NCBI GenBank assembly: GCA_026225945.1
Contig: JAMJFZ010000199.1
Coordinates: 65,268,001 to 65,332,000 of the forward strand
Length of the DNA: 64,000 bases
Source of the DNA: Cricetomys ansorgei
Taxonomy: Eukaryota > Chordata > Mammalia > Rodentia > Nesomyidae
Reading direction: 5' to 3'
Shown here: piece after piece, positions 49,666 to 60,143 of the stretch
How the letters are laid out: each line of letters begins with the position of its first letter
How positions within the stretch are numbered: the first letter of the stretch is position 1
Translations under genes and position numbers: made by a program
The notes under the pieces: model-generated
What the model was told of the DNA's origin: nothing
Databases searched by the model: none
The model's input: the letters and a program-made list of their open reading frames with translations, nothing else

Positions 49666-52036
49666 ATTTTTACCACATTTTATTTCATAGCTTAAGAACA
49701 ACATGATGAAATTTTTCGACAGTTTTCCTTTGTCATCCCTCCCATGCCCATGATGGATGTTCTGAGTTGTGTGATATCTCTCAGCCAGGTTAGCGATCAG
49801 TTCTGAAAGGTGTATAATTTAGAAAATCGGACCTTCAATTTTCATGACCTGATAGGTTTACTGCACCTTTCTCTTAGAGGTGGGTATTTCCTGATTAGAC
49901 TAATTCGTCCTGACCTTTTAAATTGAAAATTATTTAAATTGCTGGCATACTTTGGAGATGCCATGAATTCAGTTTTAGACTGCTGAAATAATGCAGTGAA
50001 GCAACCCACAAGGATCTTTCCTCTCCCCATGCATGTGTGTTATGCGGACACTACTCTCGTCTGTTGTGTGCAGAAGCGTTATGACTGTAAACACAGTGTG
50101 CATACCCTAATCAGAAAGGACTTCATTGCTAGAAATGCTAATACTGGTGTGAGCTGACAGTGTGTTGTAATCTTTTTGGTGGTGGGGAGAGTATGGTTTG
50201 AGTAGAGTAGAGTTTGTTTTCACTGTGTTAATTCTTGGTAAAACACCTACAACTTTACCCACACAATTTGGTGCAAATGTCAGCAAGGTGAAAAAGACAA
50301 ATAGCATCTCAGGTTTTTATTACTGCAAAAACATTTTTACTTCATGGATCCTGAGAGTCTTCAGGCCACACATTGAGAACCATGGCTCTGGGCCATTTCA
50401 AACATGTGACAGTATGCTGTGGGGGAGTGACGAGTCATCCCTGGATCCACCAGTGTGGGGCAAGTTGCCTAACCCCAGTTAGACTTGTGTGTGCTTTCTC
50501 ATACGATGGATTGTCCTTCCACACTACTCTGCTGGTGGCCAGAAATGTCTGCTGTACTTGCCTGTCAGTGAGCACTCTGAATGCAAGCGTGAATCCTCCA
50601 ATGAAGAGGAATAGCATTCCCCTGTTTCACCTAAACATGGTTTACAAATCACTGAAGACAGCCAGAAGTAAGGTCAGCACCCTCTCCTTGCCCACTCTAG
50701 GCACTGTTAGGCCTGTGGGTACAGGACCCCTGTGAGCGCTCAGGTACAAGTAGGGATCCAGGAAAGGCCAAGAGGCGGCACAGCTAGGCTGATGATGCCG
50801 GCTTGACTTCCCATATAGCATGCTTTCATCGATTGCTACAACCTGATTTTGTGGCTTTTTATTCAATGTCCTCCCGAGGAAATATCATTAAATATTATGA
50901 AAGTACTATTAGGTAAGGAAGGCTCTTACTGAAAGTAGATTGAAATTTCTTTAGCTATTTACCCTGAAGGAATTTCAGATCCTCAGTTATCTATGATAAT
51001 GGGAAAATAAAAATACTCCCAAAATTTCATTTGAAATATTACTTTTCATTTATTCCGCTTTATCTATAGAAATTTTTCATGGTTAGTATAAGGATTAATG
51101 GCTCCTTGGTAGAATAGAAACACTGAAGGGAAGTAGGCCTAGATCAATTGCCTATGTCACATAATAAAAATTTACCAAGTATTAGCTTAAATATTAATTT
51201 TATGATGATATATACAGGAAGATTTTCCTTAAAGAGACAAGCCAAATAATTGGGGGAATCAGCCTTGTAAATTAAATTCAAAAGATGTAGCGCCTAGTAG
51301 TCTGACTCCAGAAAGGGATTCAGCAGTGCTCCAGCCCAAAGTTGTCAGAACCAGGGGGACAAAGCACGGTTGCAGACTTCACTGAGATTTCATCGAGGTC
51401 TGGGCTGCTTCCAGCCGCCATGTTCCCATTCCACTGAGGTTATCTCTGATTCTGGAGAGCTGGTATATGATGAACTCAAGGGGAGCAACATGAATGACAA
51501 GATTTATGTCATCTATCTCATTGTTCTGATGATTAAACTATGTGCCTACTTCACAGAGACTTTCAGAATTAGGACTTAAATGACTTATAAACTAAAAGGA
51601 ATTTAATAGAAAGAAAAATACAGAGCTAGCTAAGAATATCCATCTGCTCCTCCCAGCACCCATTCTTCTTCGAAGCCTGACCCATGAACTGTCAGAGAAA
51701 AAAATAGTTTTAATGGATTTCCAAGGAAAGAAGGAGGAAGCAGATAAAACCACAGGGTGAGAAAGGGATTAACTGGCTATGAAACGCGCCTCACACAGGC
51801 AGCTATGATTGAGGGAGCCTTCTTTGATGAGTCCAAGAACTGCCTATGAGGCAGTGAGGCCTGGCTTGTTCTCTGGTGCCCAGCAATGCAGTGTCTGCCC
51901 AACTGACTGCTGTGGCAGCACGAGGACTTAGGTCTTGTACCATGCTCCAAGGGAACCATGCAGCCCCTAAACAGAGAAGCAACTTGGATATCCTAGTGGC
52001 CCTTTTCTATACCACCAAAAGAAAGTATTCTAAGTA

Positions 52037-52070
52037 AGGTAGGTGTGTGTGTATGTGTGTATGTGTTGCA
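52037..52070. repeat. TG/TATG-rich microsatellite
   Basis: A short mixed GTGTGTAT repeat. Confidence 0.75.
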
Positions 52071-52424
52071 TCTACAGACAAGCAATCTAAGAATACCTTA
52101 AAAGCAAGAATTCAAGCATTGCAAAAATTTGCAAAGCTTTTTGAAACATCAGACTCAGCATACTAATAATGGCACACCTTGAGAGAACAGTTGTCGTAGA
52201 ATGGATGATTTTGTAATTAATATCCATGTGGATAAGAAGACATGGTCTATAATGGCCAAACCAGCTCTGAAGTGGGATGGAAATGGTAGGGCTAAAGAAA
52301 GCACTGGGGGAAAGGTACAGAGGCCAAGAGATGAAGGATTCAGCCTCTCACTCCAGGAGGAGCCCAACAGGACTACCAGAGTAGGAAAACACAGCTAGTT
52401 AAGGGTAGGGTACAGTTGATTGTT

Positions 52425-52690
52425 GGCAGGATCTAGAATCTCCTGGGAGATGGGCGTCTCTGGGCATGCTCCTGGATTAAGTGATATGGGATGGCCAGTC
52501 TTAACTGTGGACAGGGGATTCAGGACTGTATGAAATGCACCAATGGAACTGAATACTAGCTCCATTAATCTCTGTCTCCTGACTGCCCTGACTTTGCTGT
52601 CATGATGGACTATGTACCTTGAAACTATAAGCCATATAAACTCTTTCTCCATGGCAATCTTCCTGCAGCCCTGGCTGGAATGGTATGAGC
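52425..52690 (+). mobile_element. MT/MaLR-like LTR fragment
   Basis: ATCTAGAATCTCCTGGGAGA, TGGACAGGGGATTCAGGACT, CTGTCATGATGGACTATG and AAGCCATATAAACTC are the ordered blocks of an MT-type LTR, ending in the polyadenylation region. Confidence 0.55.
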
Positions 52691-53949
52691 AGACTTGATG
52701 AAGATATGGGGCCACCTAGAAGGCTCCTCCAGGCTTTTCATTCTCAGCTCACTAGATAGATTTGCTCTGGTGAAGAGGTAGTGGCATGTGGATGGGATGA
52801 GGTTGAGGGATGAGTTCAGAAGGCTGGTGCGAAATGAAGCTTTTTGAGTTTGAAGTGTCTGTTAGAATTTTAGATGTTAAAACACAGTGGGCACATAAAT
52901 ATAAACCTTAGAACAAACACCTAAAGGATGATGTGAATTTGAGAGGCATGGGTATTTAGATTTTATTTAAAGAGAATATATAAAATCATCAAGGGATTTG
53001 TGTAAATAAATAAAAGAGGACTGACGTCTGAACTCAAATGCTCCTATTGACAGATCTAAGAGAAGGGGGATAATGTGATAGAAGAGATCAAGAAGCAGCT
53101 TGCCCCACACACAGCTGAAAATTTAAGGGGACAAGGGGAGGGTGACATAGGCTTGAAAGACTGCCTTTCCCTACCAAAAACTAAAAGGGGAAACCACAGA
53201 ATGAAGGCCTTAAGAAACAGAAATATTTTGTGTTTTAATGACACCATCCTTGAGCATGCCATGGGGGTGATTAATTAAGGGACAAGAAAAGTTCAGAGAA
53301 CTAAGACCTATCAGGGTAAAGGATTACCTGTACACAGCCTGAAACCAAAAGACCTTGGGGTTGGGGGACTATTGGGAGATTCACTGCATGGTGTTTGCAC
53401 ACAAGTGCAGCATTGTAGCTGTGCACGTGTTAGAGGGCTAGTGAAGAGAGTGTGTGCTTGCCTTTCCTACTGACTTCAGGAGATGAACACTTAGAGGACT
53501 CAACTTCCTCCTCAACTTCCCATTGTGCAGTTTCAAAGAGACAAGGATGGGTGGAGGACAAGGAAGCTGGAGCAAAGCAAGGCAGTGGTATAATATCAGT
53601 GTCTCATTCTCTGCTGATGTAGATATAAGCAAGCATCTAGTAAAAATGGGCCCACTGACTTTAAAGTAGAAGTTAGTGAAAAGATCTAACCACTAGGCTT
53701 GGGGGTAGAGGAAGTTACTTTAAGAGTTCCTTCTTAATTTACTCAAGGGGTGACCTGGGAAAGGAGGGCTTGGCCTTATTTGGAGTCTGCTCCATGTGTG
53801 CTCCACCTGTTTGCCTCTGGAAGAGGACAGAAGCCTTGAGAGTGGTTCCAGCCTGGGCTTTGAATCCCATCAGAAGTCAGGAGAACATGCTATCATATAG
53901 TTCTAGGGGTTGATTGTTGACTTAGATGATGGAATCAAAAAGCTCTAAC

Positions 53950-54175
53950 CAGTGGTTCTCAACCTTCCTAATGCAGTTCCTCATGGTGTGGTGATTCCCT
54001 CGCCCCAATAATAAAATTATCTTTGCTACTTCATAACTGTAATTTTACTACTGTTATGAATCATAATGCATATGATATGCATTGTGCAATGTGCATATAT
54101 GGTCTTAGGTGACCTCTGTGAAAGAGTCTTTTGATTCCTCCAAAGGGGTCACAACCCACAGGTTGAGAACCACTG
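53950..54175 (+). mobile_element. URR1-type hAT non-autonomous DNA transposon
   Basis: Terminal inverted repeats CAGTGGTTCTCAACCT and AGGTTGAGAACCACTG are perfect over 16 bp. The interior has TTGCTACTTCATAACTGTAA and GGTCACAACCCACAGG. The flanks GCTCTAAC and GCTCTAAT overlap the last base of the element and look like an 8-bp target duplication with one change. Confidence 0.95.
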
Positions 54176-54452
54176 CTCTAATGTTTTTGAGAATGAGTGA
54201 GCTCATTCTTAGTAAACTGAAGAAAGGAAAGAGTCATAATGGAATGGAGCTTTTGTGAGCTAGACCATAGCCTCACTGACAGCTTCTCTTGGCAGGAATT
54301 GTGCTGAGCATCTGGACTTTCTGTGATCACAGAAAGTGGCAGGAGTGCAGAGGTCTGGGGAAAGTGACCAGGAGAAGCCCTCTGTTAACCTCTTGGCGAG
54401 GGAGGCACTAACCTGGATCTCTTCTGCTAGAGCTGTGGACTGTTCAGCCTAG

Positions 54453-54481
54453 TGTTTGTTTGTTTGTTTGTTTGTTTGTTT
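54453..54481. repeat. (TTTG)n microsatellite
   Basis: About seven TTTG units. Confidence 0.9.
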
Positions 54482-56160
54482 CTATTAATTGTAGGTTGTG
54501 CCCTTAAGTGGAGTTTCCTTAGTGTTTGTTTCCCCTCTGCAGTGCCATGGCTTTTAGTTTATCCTTGGGAAATAGGACACATCGTTGGTTAATAGACATT
54601 TGAGGTACACGAAATGAAATGCTGTGAAAGCAAGTCAGATGAAGCTGACAGGTAGGAGAATGGGGCGCAGCTGCTCCAGCTTCACAGCTTGATGACAGCC
54701 TTGCAATAAATAATCAGAAACTGGGTGAAATGATAGAGGATGTCAACTTAAAGTTTTCACTTGTCAAAACTAAGATTGTCTTATCGCCAAACCAATGCTG
54801 GCCCAAATTATGCTGCCTTTTATCTCCCTGTTCATTGGAAAATATTCACGACCCCGCCCCATGCTGAGCTCTGTGAGTGTTCCTCACAGACAAATCTCTA
54901 GCCTGCGTGGATGTTCATTACCAGTGACTCCATTTAATAAAGGAGGCAGTTGTTACATTGTGTGTTTATTAGTCTCGGTGCCTGTCTATCATCTCAGCTC
55001 TGAGGTATCCAATTGGGATAGGAAAGGAAGCTCTTGCGGTTTTATGAATGGCCCTCACTTTATCTGTGCTACAGGTAAAATCCTCAAGACCCATGAAGTT
55101 TTATTTGTCTAAGGGCCCATTACAGTGTTGCTTCTGACTTTGGGAAAGAAAATGAAGACTTGTTTAATTTAGTTTCTTGAAGGCATTATTAGTTGATTTG
55201 TTTGCAACAAAATAAGAAGGTATTTTGACTTATTTGAAGTCAGATTCTGTGAATGAGCCTTGAAGAACACAGTGGGGTAAGGGCAGCATCAAGCCCGCCA
55301 ACATGAGAGTGACTTCGCCAGGGACCTTGCAGACAGAGGCTAGCATTCAGACACAGATGTCTTTGACTGACTGATGTCTGCCTTCAGCATTGCATCCAAC
55401 GTTTGGCTGAGTCTGAGCTTCTGTCACTAAGAGGAGAAACATTGTGCTTTAAAACTCTTCCTTATTGTACAGAATGGTATGTAGAAACACCTTGTTTGCT
55501 TTGTTTCTTGGTGTTGGGTTTATTGTCCTTCTTCTCACTGTAAATGTTCCTAGTGCTCAGAAAAAATTGACCTACCAGAAGGAGAAGAAGAGAGACCAGA
55601 AGCCAGAGAAAAATAATGCTATGGGTGGTGACTGTGATTGCATGGCATGGTCCATATGGACCCTGACTCTGTGCAGTGTAAGGAGGGGTCATGTGAGCTG
55701 AGGGGGTGGGCGCATGTGGAAGAGTGAATGAACAGCTGAGGAAAGGAGGGAGCCTCCAGCCAGTGGCCTGTGCATGGTAGCAGAGCCATAGGTGTCAGTG
55801 ATACCACAAGCAAGTACGTGCCCCCTCAACTTCTCTGAGCCTCATTCCTCATCATCATAAAGTGGTAAAAAGAGAGTTTCAGATCGCGTAAGATCATGCC
55901 CAAGAGAATCTGCCAGGCTGTAGTAGGTTAACTCCTGACTCCCTCTTCCTTCTCAGTTCTGTGGGAATGCCAGCCCTCAGTCTGATAGGCATTTTTAAAG
56001 CTCTGTAGCTATGCCTCCAAGGAAAGTTGCCAATGGCATTGAGTATGACCAGCAGCTTTGGTGACTACTGTAGGCCTGGACTATATGCAGAGCTGGGGGA
56101 ACTCAGCACAGCGTGCTCTAGAACCTCAACTACAGAGGATTCACAATGGAACATGTCGTC

Positions 56161-56167
<7 letters not shown>

Positions 56168-56227
<60 letters not shown>

Positions 56228-56246
56228 GTGTGTGTGCGCGTGTGTA
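56168..56246. repeat. Imperfect (TG)n microsatellite
   Basis: Two long TG runs are interrupted by TTTG and TATG units and a GCGC. Long open frames of Val-Cys and His-Thr repeats on both strands arise only from this tract. Confidence 0.95.
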
Positions 56247-57261
56247 CCCTTCTCCACACACTGTTATCTCCATGCCTGTTGTGAAAGGCTCTGGTATAAG
56301 CCAGGATGAGAAAAATGAGAGTAGCCTATGATAGGAGCCAGTCTGACTCTGAATGGGAGAATTTCTATTGAAGTTACCTTTGGACTGAAGTTTGAAAGTA
56401 GCTTGGAGAGGAGGGTGAAAGAGCATCTCTAGCAGAAGGAACAGTAATGTGAAGCTACATCTACACAGAACAGCACTTCACTGCTGAGATCTGAGGGGAG
56501 CCACTGACTGCATGGTAGCCATTGGGTTGTCTGATCTTAGGTGTAGCTTATACTAGACAGGAATCATGGGGCTGAGGGGTAATATGGGTATATCCTGCAC
56601 TTAGGGTCTGTGCATCATACAGACTGAGCTCTATTGTTACCAGCGGGATTTCAGGCTAGCTCCTAGACCATCTTCACCTGTAACATGATGCAACAGCTCC
56701 CCTGCCTTGGCCCCAGAGCAAGTGGATCTCAGCAGCCAGCAAAAGACACCATGCTTCTAGAGGTGTGGAATGCAAGCAGGGTTTCCACTGTGGTTGGAAG
56801 CTTCGTGTTTTGTTGTTGGAACTTGAAGTTATACAGATGCTTGTTTCTTACAAAATTAGGTGGGAAAGAGAAAGGCCCAAGAGGGTAAGTAGAACCTCTT
56901 CCTCAGATATACAGCATGCTTATGGCTTGGTAAGCCAGCTTCCTTCTGTTAAAACAAAACAGAACCACTCACAGTTCCGATGTGGGAAGAGATGAAGCCA
57001 GTTGTTATTCTGTCTGCACAATGATGGCAAGAGTAGGCCCTCCTTGCTGTCTCAAGGACATAGTAGATTGGAACCTAGACTGGCCTGTTCCTTGAAAAGG
57101 CCTTGTAACTCCTCTGGGATGATTGACCTCCTCTACTGCACGTCTTGCAGGCACCCTGGCGTGAGGTTTTTCGGTTTTTGTTTTCTTTCCCACTGATGGT
57201 AATGTAGTAGTGCTGATGGAGCAGAGCAAAAGCCCAGGCCCTGCTGGTTAATGGATAAGTA

Positions 57262-57488
57262 AATGTAGGCAGGGCTCACACTGGGTGCTGGGAGGGAGGT
57301 GGGAGGCAGGGAGCACTACTTCTTTCCAAAAGATAGACATGGTTTCTTTGATTCCCACAACTGTCATGGTACCAAGTTCTGTGGGAAATATGTGGGAATC
57401 AAAGAAACCGCGTCTATCTTTTGGAAAGAAATAGTGCTCTCTGCCTCTTGCCTCTCGCCCAGCACCCGGTGTGAGCCCTGCCTTCATT
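57262..57488 (+). repeat. 98-bp inverted repeat with 31-nt spacer (long hairpin)
   Basis: Arm 57262-57359 is the reverse complement of arm 57391-57488 at 87 of 98 positions with no gaps, around spacer 57360-57390. The inner 30 bp and several 10-20 bp blocks, such as TTCTTTCCAAAAGATAGAC, are perfect. In the sense RNA, 7 of the 11 differences become G-U pairs, so 94 of 98 positions can pair. The structure lies 298 nt before exon 8. I recognise no repeat family and see no target-site duplication. Confidence 0.95.
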
Positions 57489-57786
57489 CTTGGCATCTGG
57501 TTCTCACCCTGCCCCTTTGAGAACTCCAGCCTTCCCCTCTGCCTTTCACACACTGTGGGGTGATTGGAGGATGTGGTTTGAATGACAGACTCGGGTAAGG
57601 AGCCTTTGATAGTCCAGGCACTTTGAAAGTCAAGAAGTCTGTCTTTTCTCAGCACCCTGTCATCCTAAGAGGAATTAATTCCACTTTAGCCCTTTCTATT
57701 TTTAGTTTATCTAGTTTGGAGTACTTCGTTGGGTACCCCACAGCAGAGACATCTTGTGCTAACGGTGTTTTCTTTTGTTCGTGCAG

Positions 57787-57845
57787 TGGAGCGGATTACT
57801 ATGATTATGGGCATGGACTCGGTGAGGAGGCTTACGATTCCTATG
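57787..57845 (+). CDS. Khdrbs3: Khdrbs3 exon 8: tyrosine-rich tail, second part
   Basis: The first base completes Ser297, then [19 protein letters not shown] (residues 298-316), and the last G starts Gly317. This continues the tyrosine-rich C-terminal region used for kinase and SH2 contacts in the Sam68 family. The acceptor is TTCTTTTGTTCGTGCAG and the donor is TATG|GTGAGT. The length is 59 nt, entry phase 2, exit phase 1. Skipping it would join exon 7 to exon 9 out of frame, with a stop after six codons. A 98-bp hairpin sits about 300 nt upstream. The GLGEE stretch differs from the human GLSEE form as I recall it. Confidence 0.96.
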
Positions 57846-59546
57846 GTGAGTGAGAGGCCATAATCACACAGAGGGCAAGTGGCCATGGACAAACCTTAAA
57901 ACTCCTGCCTGGACTGGAGGTCCATACTTGTTATTGTGTGTGGACCCTCTCCTCTCAGTTCCTTTGTGTACATCTTGCTATTTAGTAGTTCCTTTAGTAG
58001 TTAAATGCAATATTTAAAGACTACTGAAGACTCTGTCACTGTGCATGAGTTCAGATCCCAAACTAGGTGTTTTGTTTGAGTTGGTGGCTAGTGCTGACCT
58101 ACTCACTGTTTTAACAGAGATACTGCAGACACTTGCTATCATGGGTCTTAATTGAAGTATCTTTGCTCCATGATAGTAAAGCAAATGGTGCCATTGAGAC
58201 TACAGCTCCAATGTTTCTACCGCCCCCATCTTTAGATTTTAATTCATTCACAACCTCAAGTCCTCAGAAACAATATACTAAGAGTCATTTCATAAAGGTT
58301 CCAAAAACTGAACCAGGGAGGAGACACAGGGGTGTATTAGGCTCGTTAGGAGGTAACTCTTCTTCGTTCTGCGGGGTAGCCTGTAAAGGTGCTGGGGAAT
58401 CCAATATGCAGAAGAATGACAGGTTTAATTAACAGAATTGACAGAAGTGAGAAAATGATGGTAAGAAGTGCCTTTGCTGCCGGGCAGAGAGATCAGGGAA
58501 CAAGAAGACTCTGTTTGTGGCAAAGCTCAAAGAATGCCTGGTGTCCCATGCAAGTGAGTCAGCGTAGTAGGCAATCGACTCTGCAACATTTCCCTAACCT
58601 TAACAGAAAACTCATTTTATGGTGTTGCACTTTGAAGTACATTTTGTTGTCTCACCTGCCAGGGGTGGCCATACTTTCTGTGGTTTTTATTTTGTTTTTT
58701 GGGTTGCTTTTTTTTGGGGGGGGGTGTTATTTATAACAAACACTTAAGAGAGATGCATTGGCTTGGTGAGTGCTGTCTACTTAAATTGGTGCCAGTTGGC
58801 CAGAGGGAGTGACGTTGATTGCATGTTGTATCAGAAGAGGTCATTTTAAGCATTTTTCTCTCACAGCTTTTTAAATTGGTCTCTGAGGACACATGGCTTT
58901 TCGATTGCTGTGTGTTACAGCAGGGACTTAACTATTTGCTGTCTGAGATGTGGGAATAACTCAGTGAAAGTGCTAACATTGGACACAGTTGGATTAGGCT
59001 AAGTTTAGATGATAGAATATCTGTGGCTTATGACAGCTGTCCATCATGGATGCTGTTCATGATGTGTTATTGCTCAGGAAGTCCCCACCCATGTGCCTCC
59101 TTCTGTGGGGAACCTGTGAAACGGCAGTGACTTTTCTCAGTATGCCCTTCCCACTTTGATCTCTGGTTGTTCCTTTTTTTTTTTCTTTCCCCAAATTATC
59201 TGTGTTCTTTTTCCTTGTTTTTGCTGTTGAAAGACATTAGAATGGTCCTTTCACATTCTCTCAGAGTTTCATGAAAGGCTGTTGGATTTGCTCCATGAGG
59301 AAATGCTTGCAGTTAGTTGTTGTTTCCAACACAAAGGTCACTCTTTTTTTCAAACTGATGATGTCACTGGTGACAGGATCATTTTATATTGTGTTCACAA
59401 TATTTTTTAAGTAAATCCTCCTGTCTTTCTTTTATTAGTACATTAGAGACATGTACCTCCAGTATGACATTTACCACTGGTTCTGACAGATGAAGCTACT
59501 AACCCCATGACAATGGCCTAATTACAATTCATCTTCCTGATTTTAG
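57846..59546 (+). other. Khdrbs3: Khdrbs3 intron 8
   Basis: This 1.7-kb intron runs from GTGAGT to an acceptor ending TGATTTTAG. It contains no recognisable SINE or LTR. A T-run followed by a ten-G run lies near 58709-58726. Nothing else is supportable. Confidence 0.85.
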
Positions 59547-59638
59547 GGCAAGAGGAATGGACTAACTCAAGACATAAGGCTCCTTCGGCGAGGACGGCGA
59601 AGGGCGTCTACAGAGACCAGCCATATGGCAGATACTGA
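59547..59638 (+). CDS. Khdrbs3: Khdrbs3 exon 9: C-terminal end and stop
   Basis: GG completes Gly317, then residues 318-346 run [20 protein letters not shown] and YRDQPYGRY, followed by TGA at 59636-59638. The basic R/K-rich end with the terminal PYGRY is the STAR-family C-terminal nuclear-localisation region. The acceptor is TTCCTGATTTTAG, a modest polypyrimidine tract. The exon is also open in the +1-shifted frame used if it is joined from a phase-0 donor: that frame runs 34 codons to TGA at 59649-59651 and is Arg-rich. Confidence 0.98.
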
Positions 59639-59726
59639 TTGTACTGTCTGATGTTGTGAAATAGCCAATCTCCACCGTCCTGTATACTGTTCAAAGTAAT
59701 TTTTTTCTATGAACAATCCCTTTTTA

Positions 59727-59732
59727 AATAAA
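59727..59732 (+). terminator. Khdrbs3: Proximal poly(A) signal AATAAA
   Basis: A canonical hexamer 89 nt after the stop. It lacks an obvious GU-rich element immediately downstream, so it is probably weaker than the distal one. Confidence 0.45.
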
Positions 59733-60137
59733 TCAAAATGCTTAAAATCTGAATGGATGGAACTTAAAACCACTTTGTTGAAGCATCCACTTGGCAGGGA
59801 GACGAAGGACATGTAAAATTTTGTTATTTGCAGTCTGTATATGAAAACTAGGTCATGAAAAGGAAAAAATAACTTTGATTAACTAGTGTTAAACAAAAAG
59901 ATAGGTTTACTAAATATGTTAATCCATTCTTTTAACATAAGCCTCACCTTTCATTTTAAAGGTTTCCATAGAATTTAGTTATTTTATCTTTCAGCCATAT
60001 GCTAGTTTTTTTTTTTTTCTTGCCAACTTGCGTAAAAAGGGAGCCAATTACAAGTGCAAACAATGTGGTATTCTTTTGTAACTCGAGTCTTGAATTGTTC
60101 TGTAGTGTTAAGCAAAGTCTCCTCTTGCTTGATACTA

Positions 60138-60143
60138 AATAAA
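60138..60143 (+). terminator. Khdrbs3: Distal poly(A) signal AATAAA
   Basis: A canonical hexamer followed 18 nt later by TTTTGTGTGTGTGAG, the classical downstream GU-rich element. It is the likely main mRNA end. Confidence 0.8.

Larger units (their letters stand above)
26361..57786 (+). other. Khdrbs3: Khdrbs3 intron 7
   Basis: This 31.4-kb intron runs from donor GTAAGA to acceptor TTGTTCGTGCAG. It carries L1, MaLR, URR1, MIR, B1 and B3 copies and a large inverted repeat, listed separately. I see no supportable feature in 26361-27790, 29490-30140, 32300-33790, 34840-39580, 39700-40630, 40770-41400, 41870-42480, 42610-43240, 43460-44000, 44250-45710, 46110-46735, 46790-47680, 48000-48815, 49030-49250, 49670-52035, 52700-53945, 54180-54450, 54490-56160 and 56250-57260. 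Confidence 0.85.

Noticed and set aside
56027..56426. Val-Cys and His-Thr repeat open frames
   Set aside because: They are produced by the TG microsatellite, which has no stops in several frames.
57262..57488. Inverted repeat as a classical microRNA precursor or a MITE
   Set aside because: The stem is far longer than a microRNA hairpin, and no target-site duplication or known terminal motif was found at either boundary. Other explanations remain open.
57248..57655. 135-codon minus-strand frame across the inverted repeat
   Set aside because: Both strands give similar peptides simply because the sequence is palindromic. It is not evidence for a gene.
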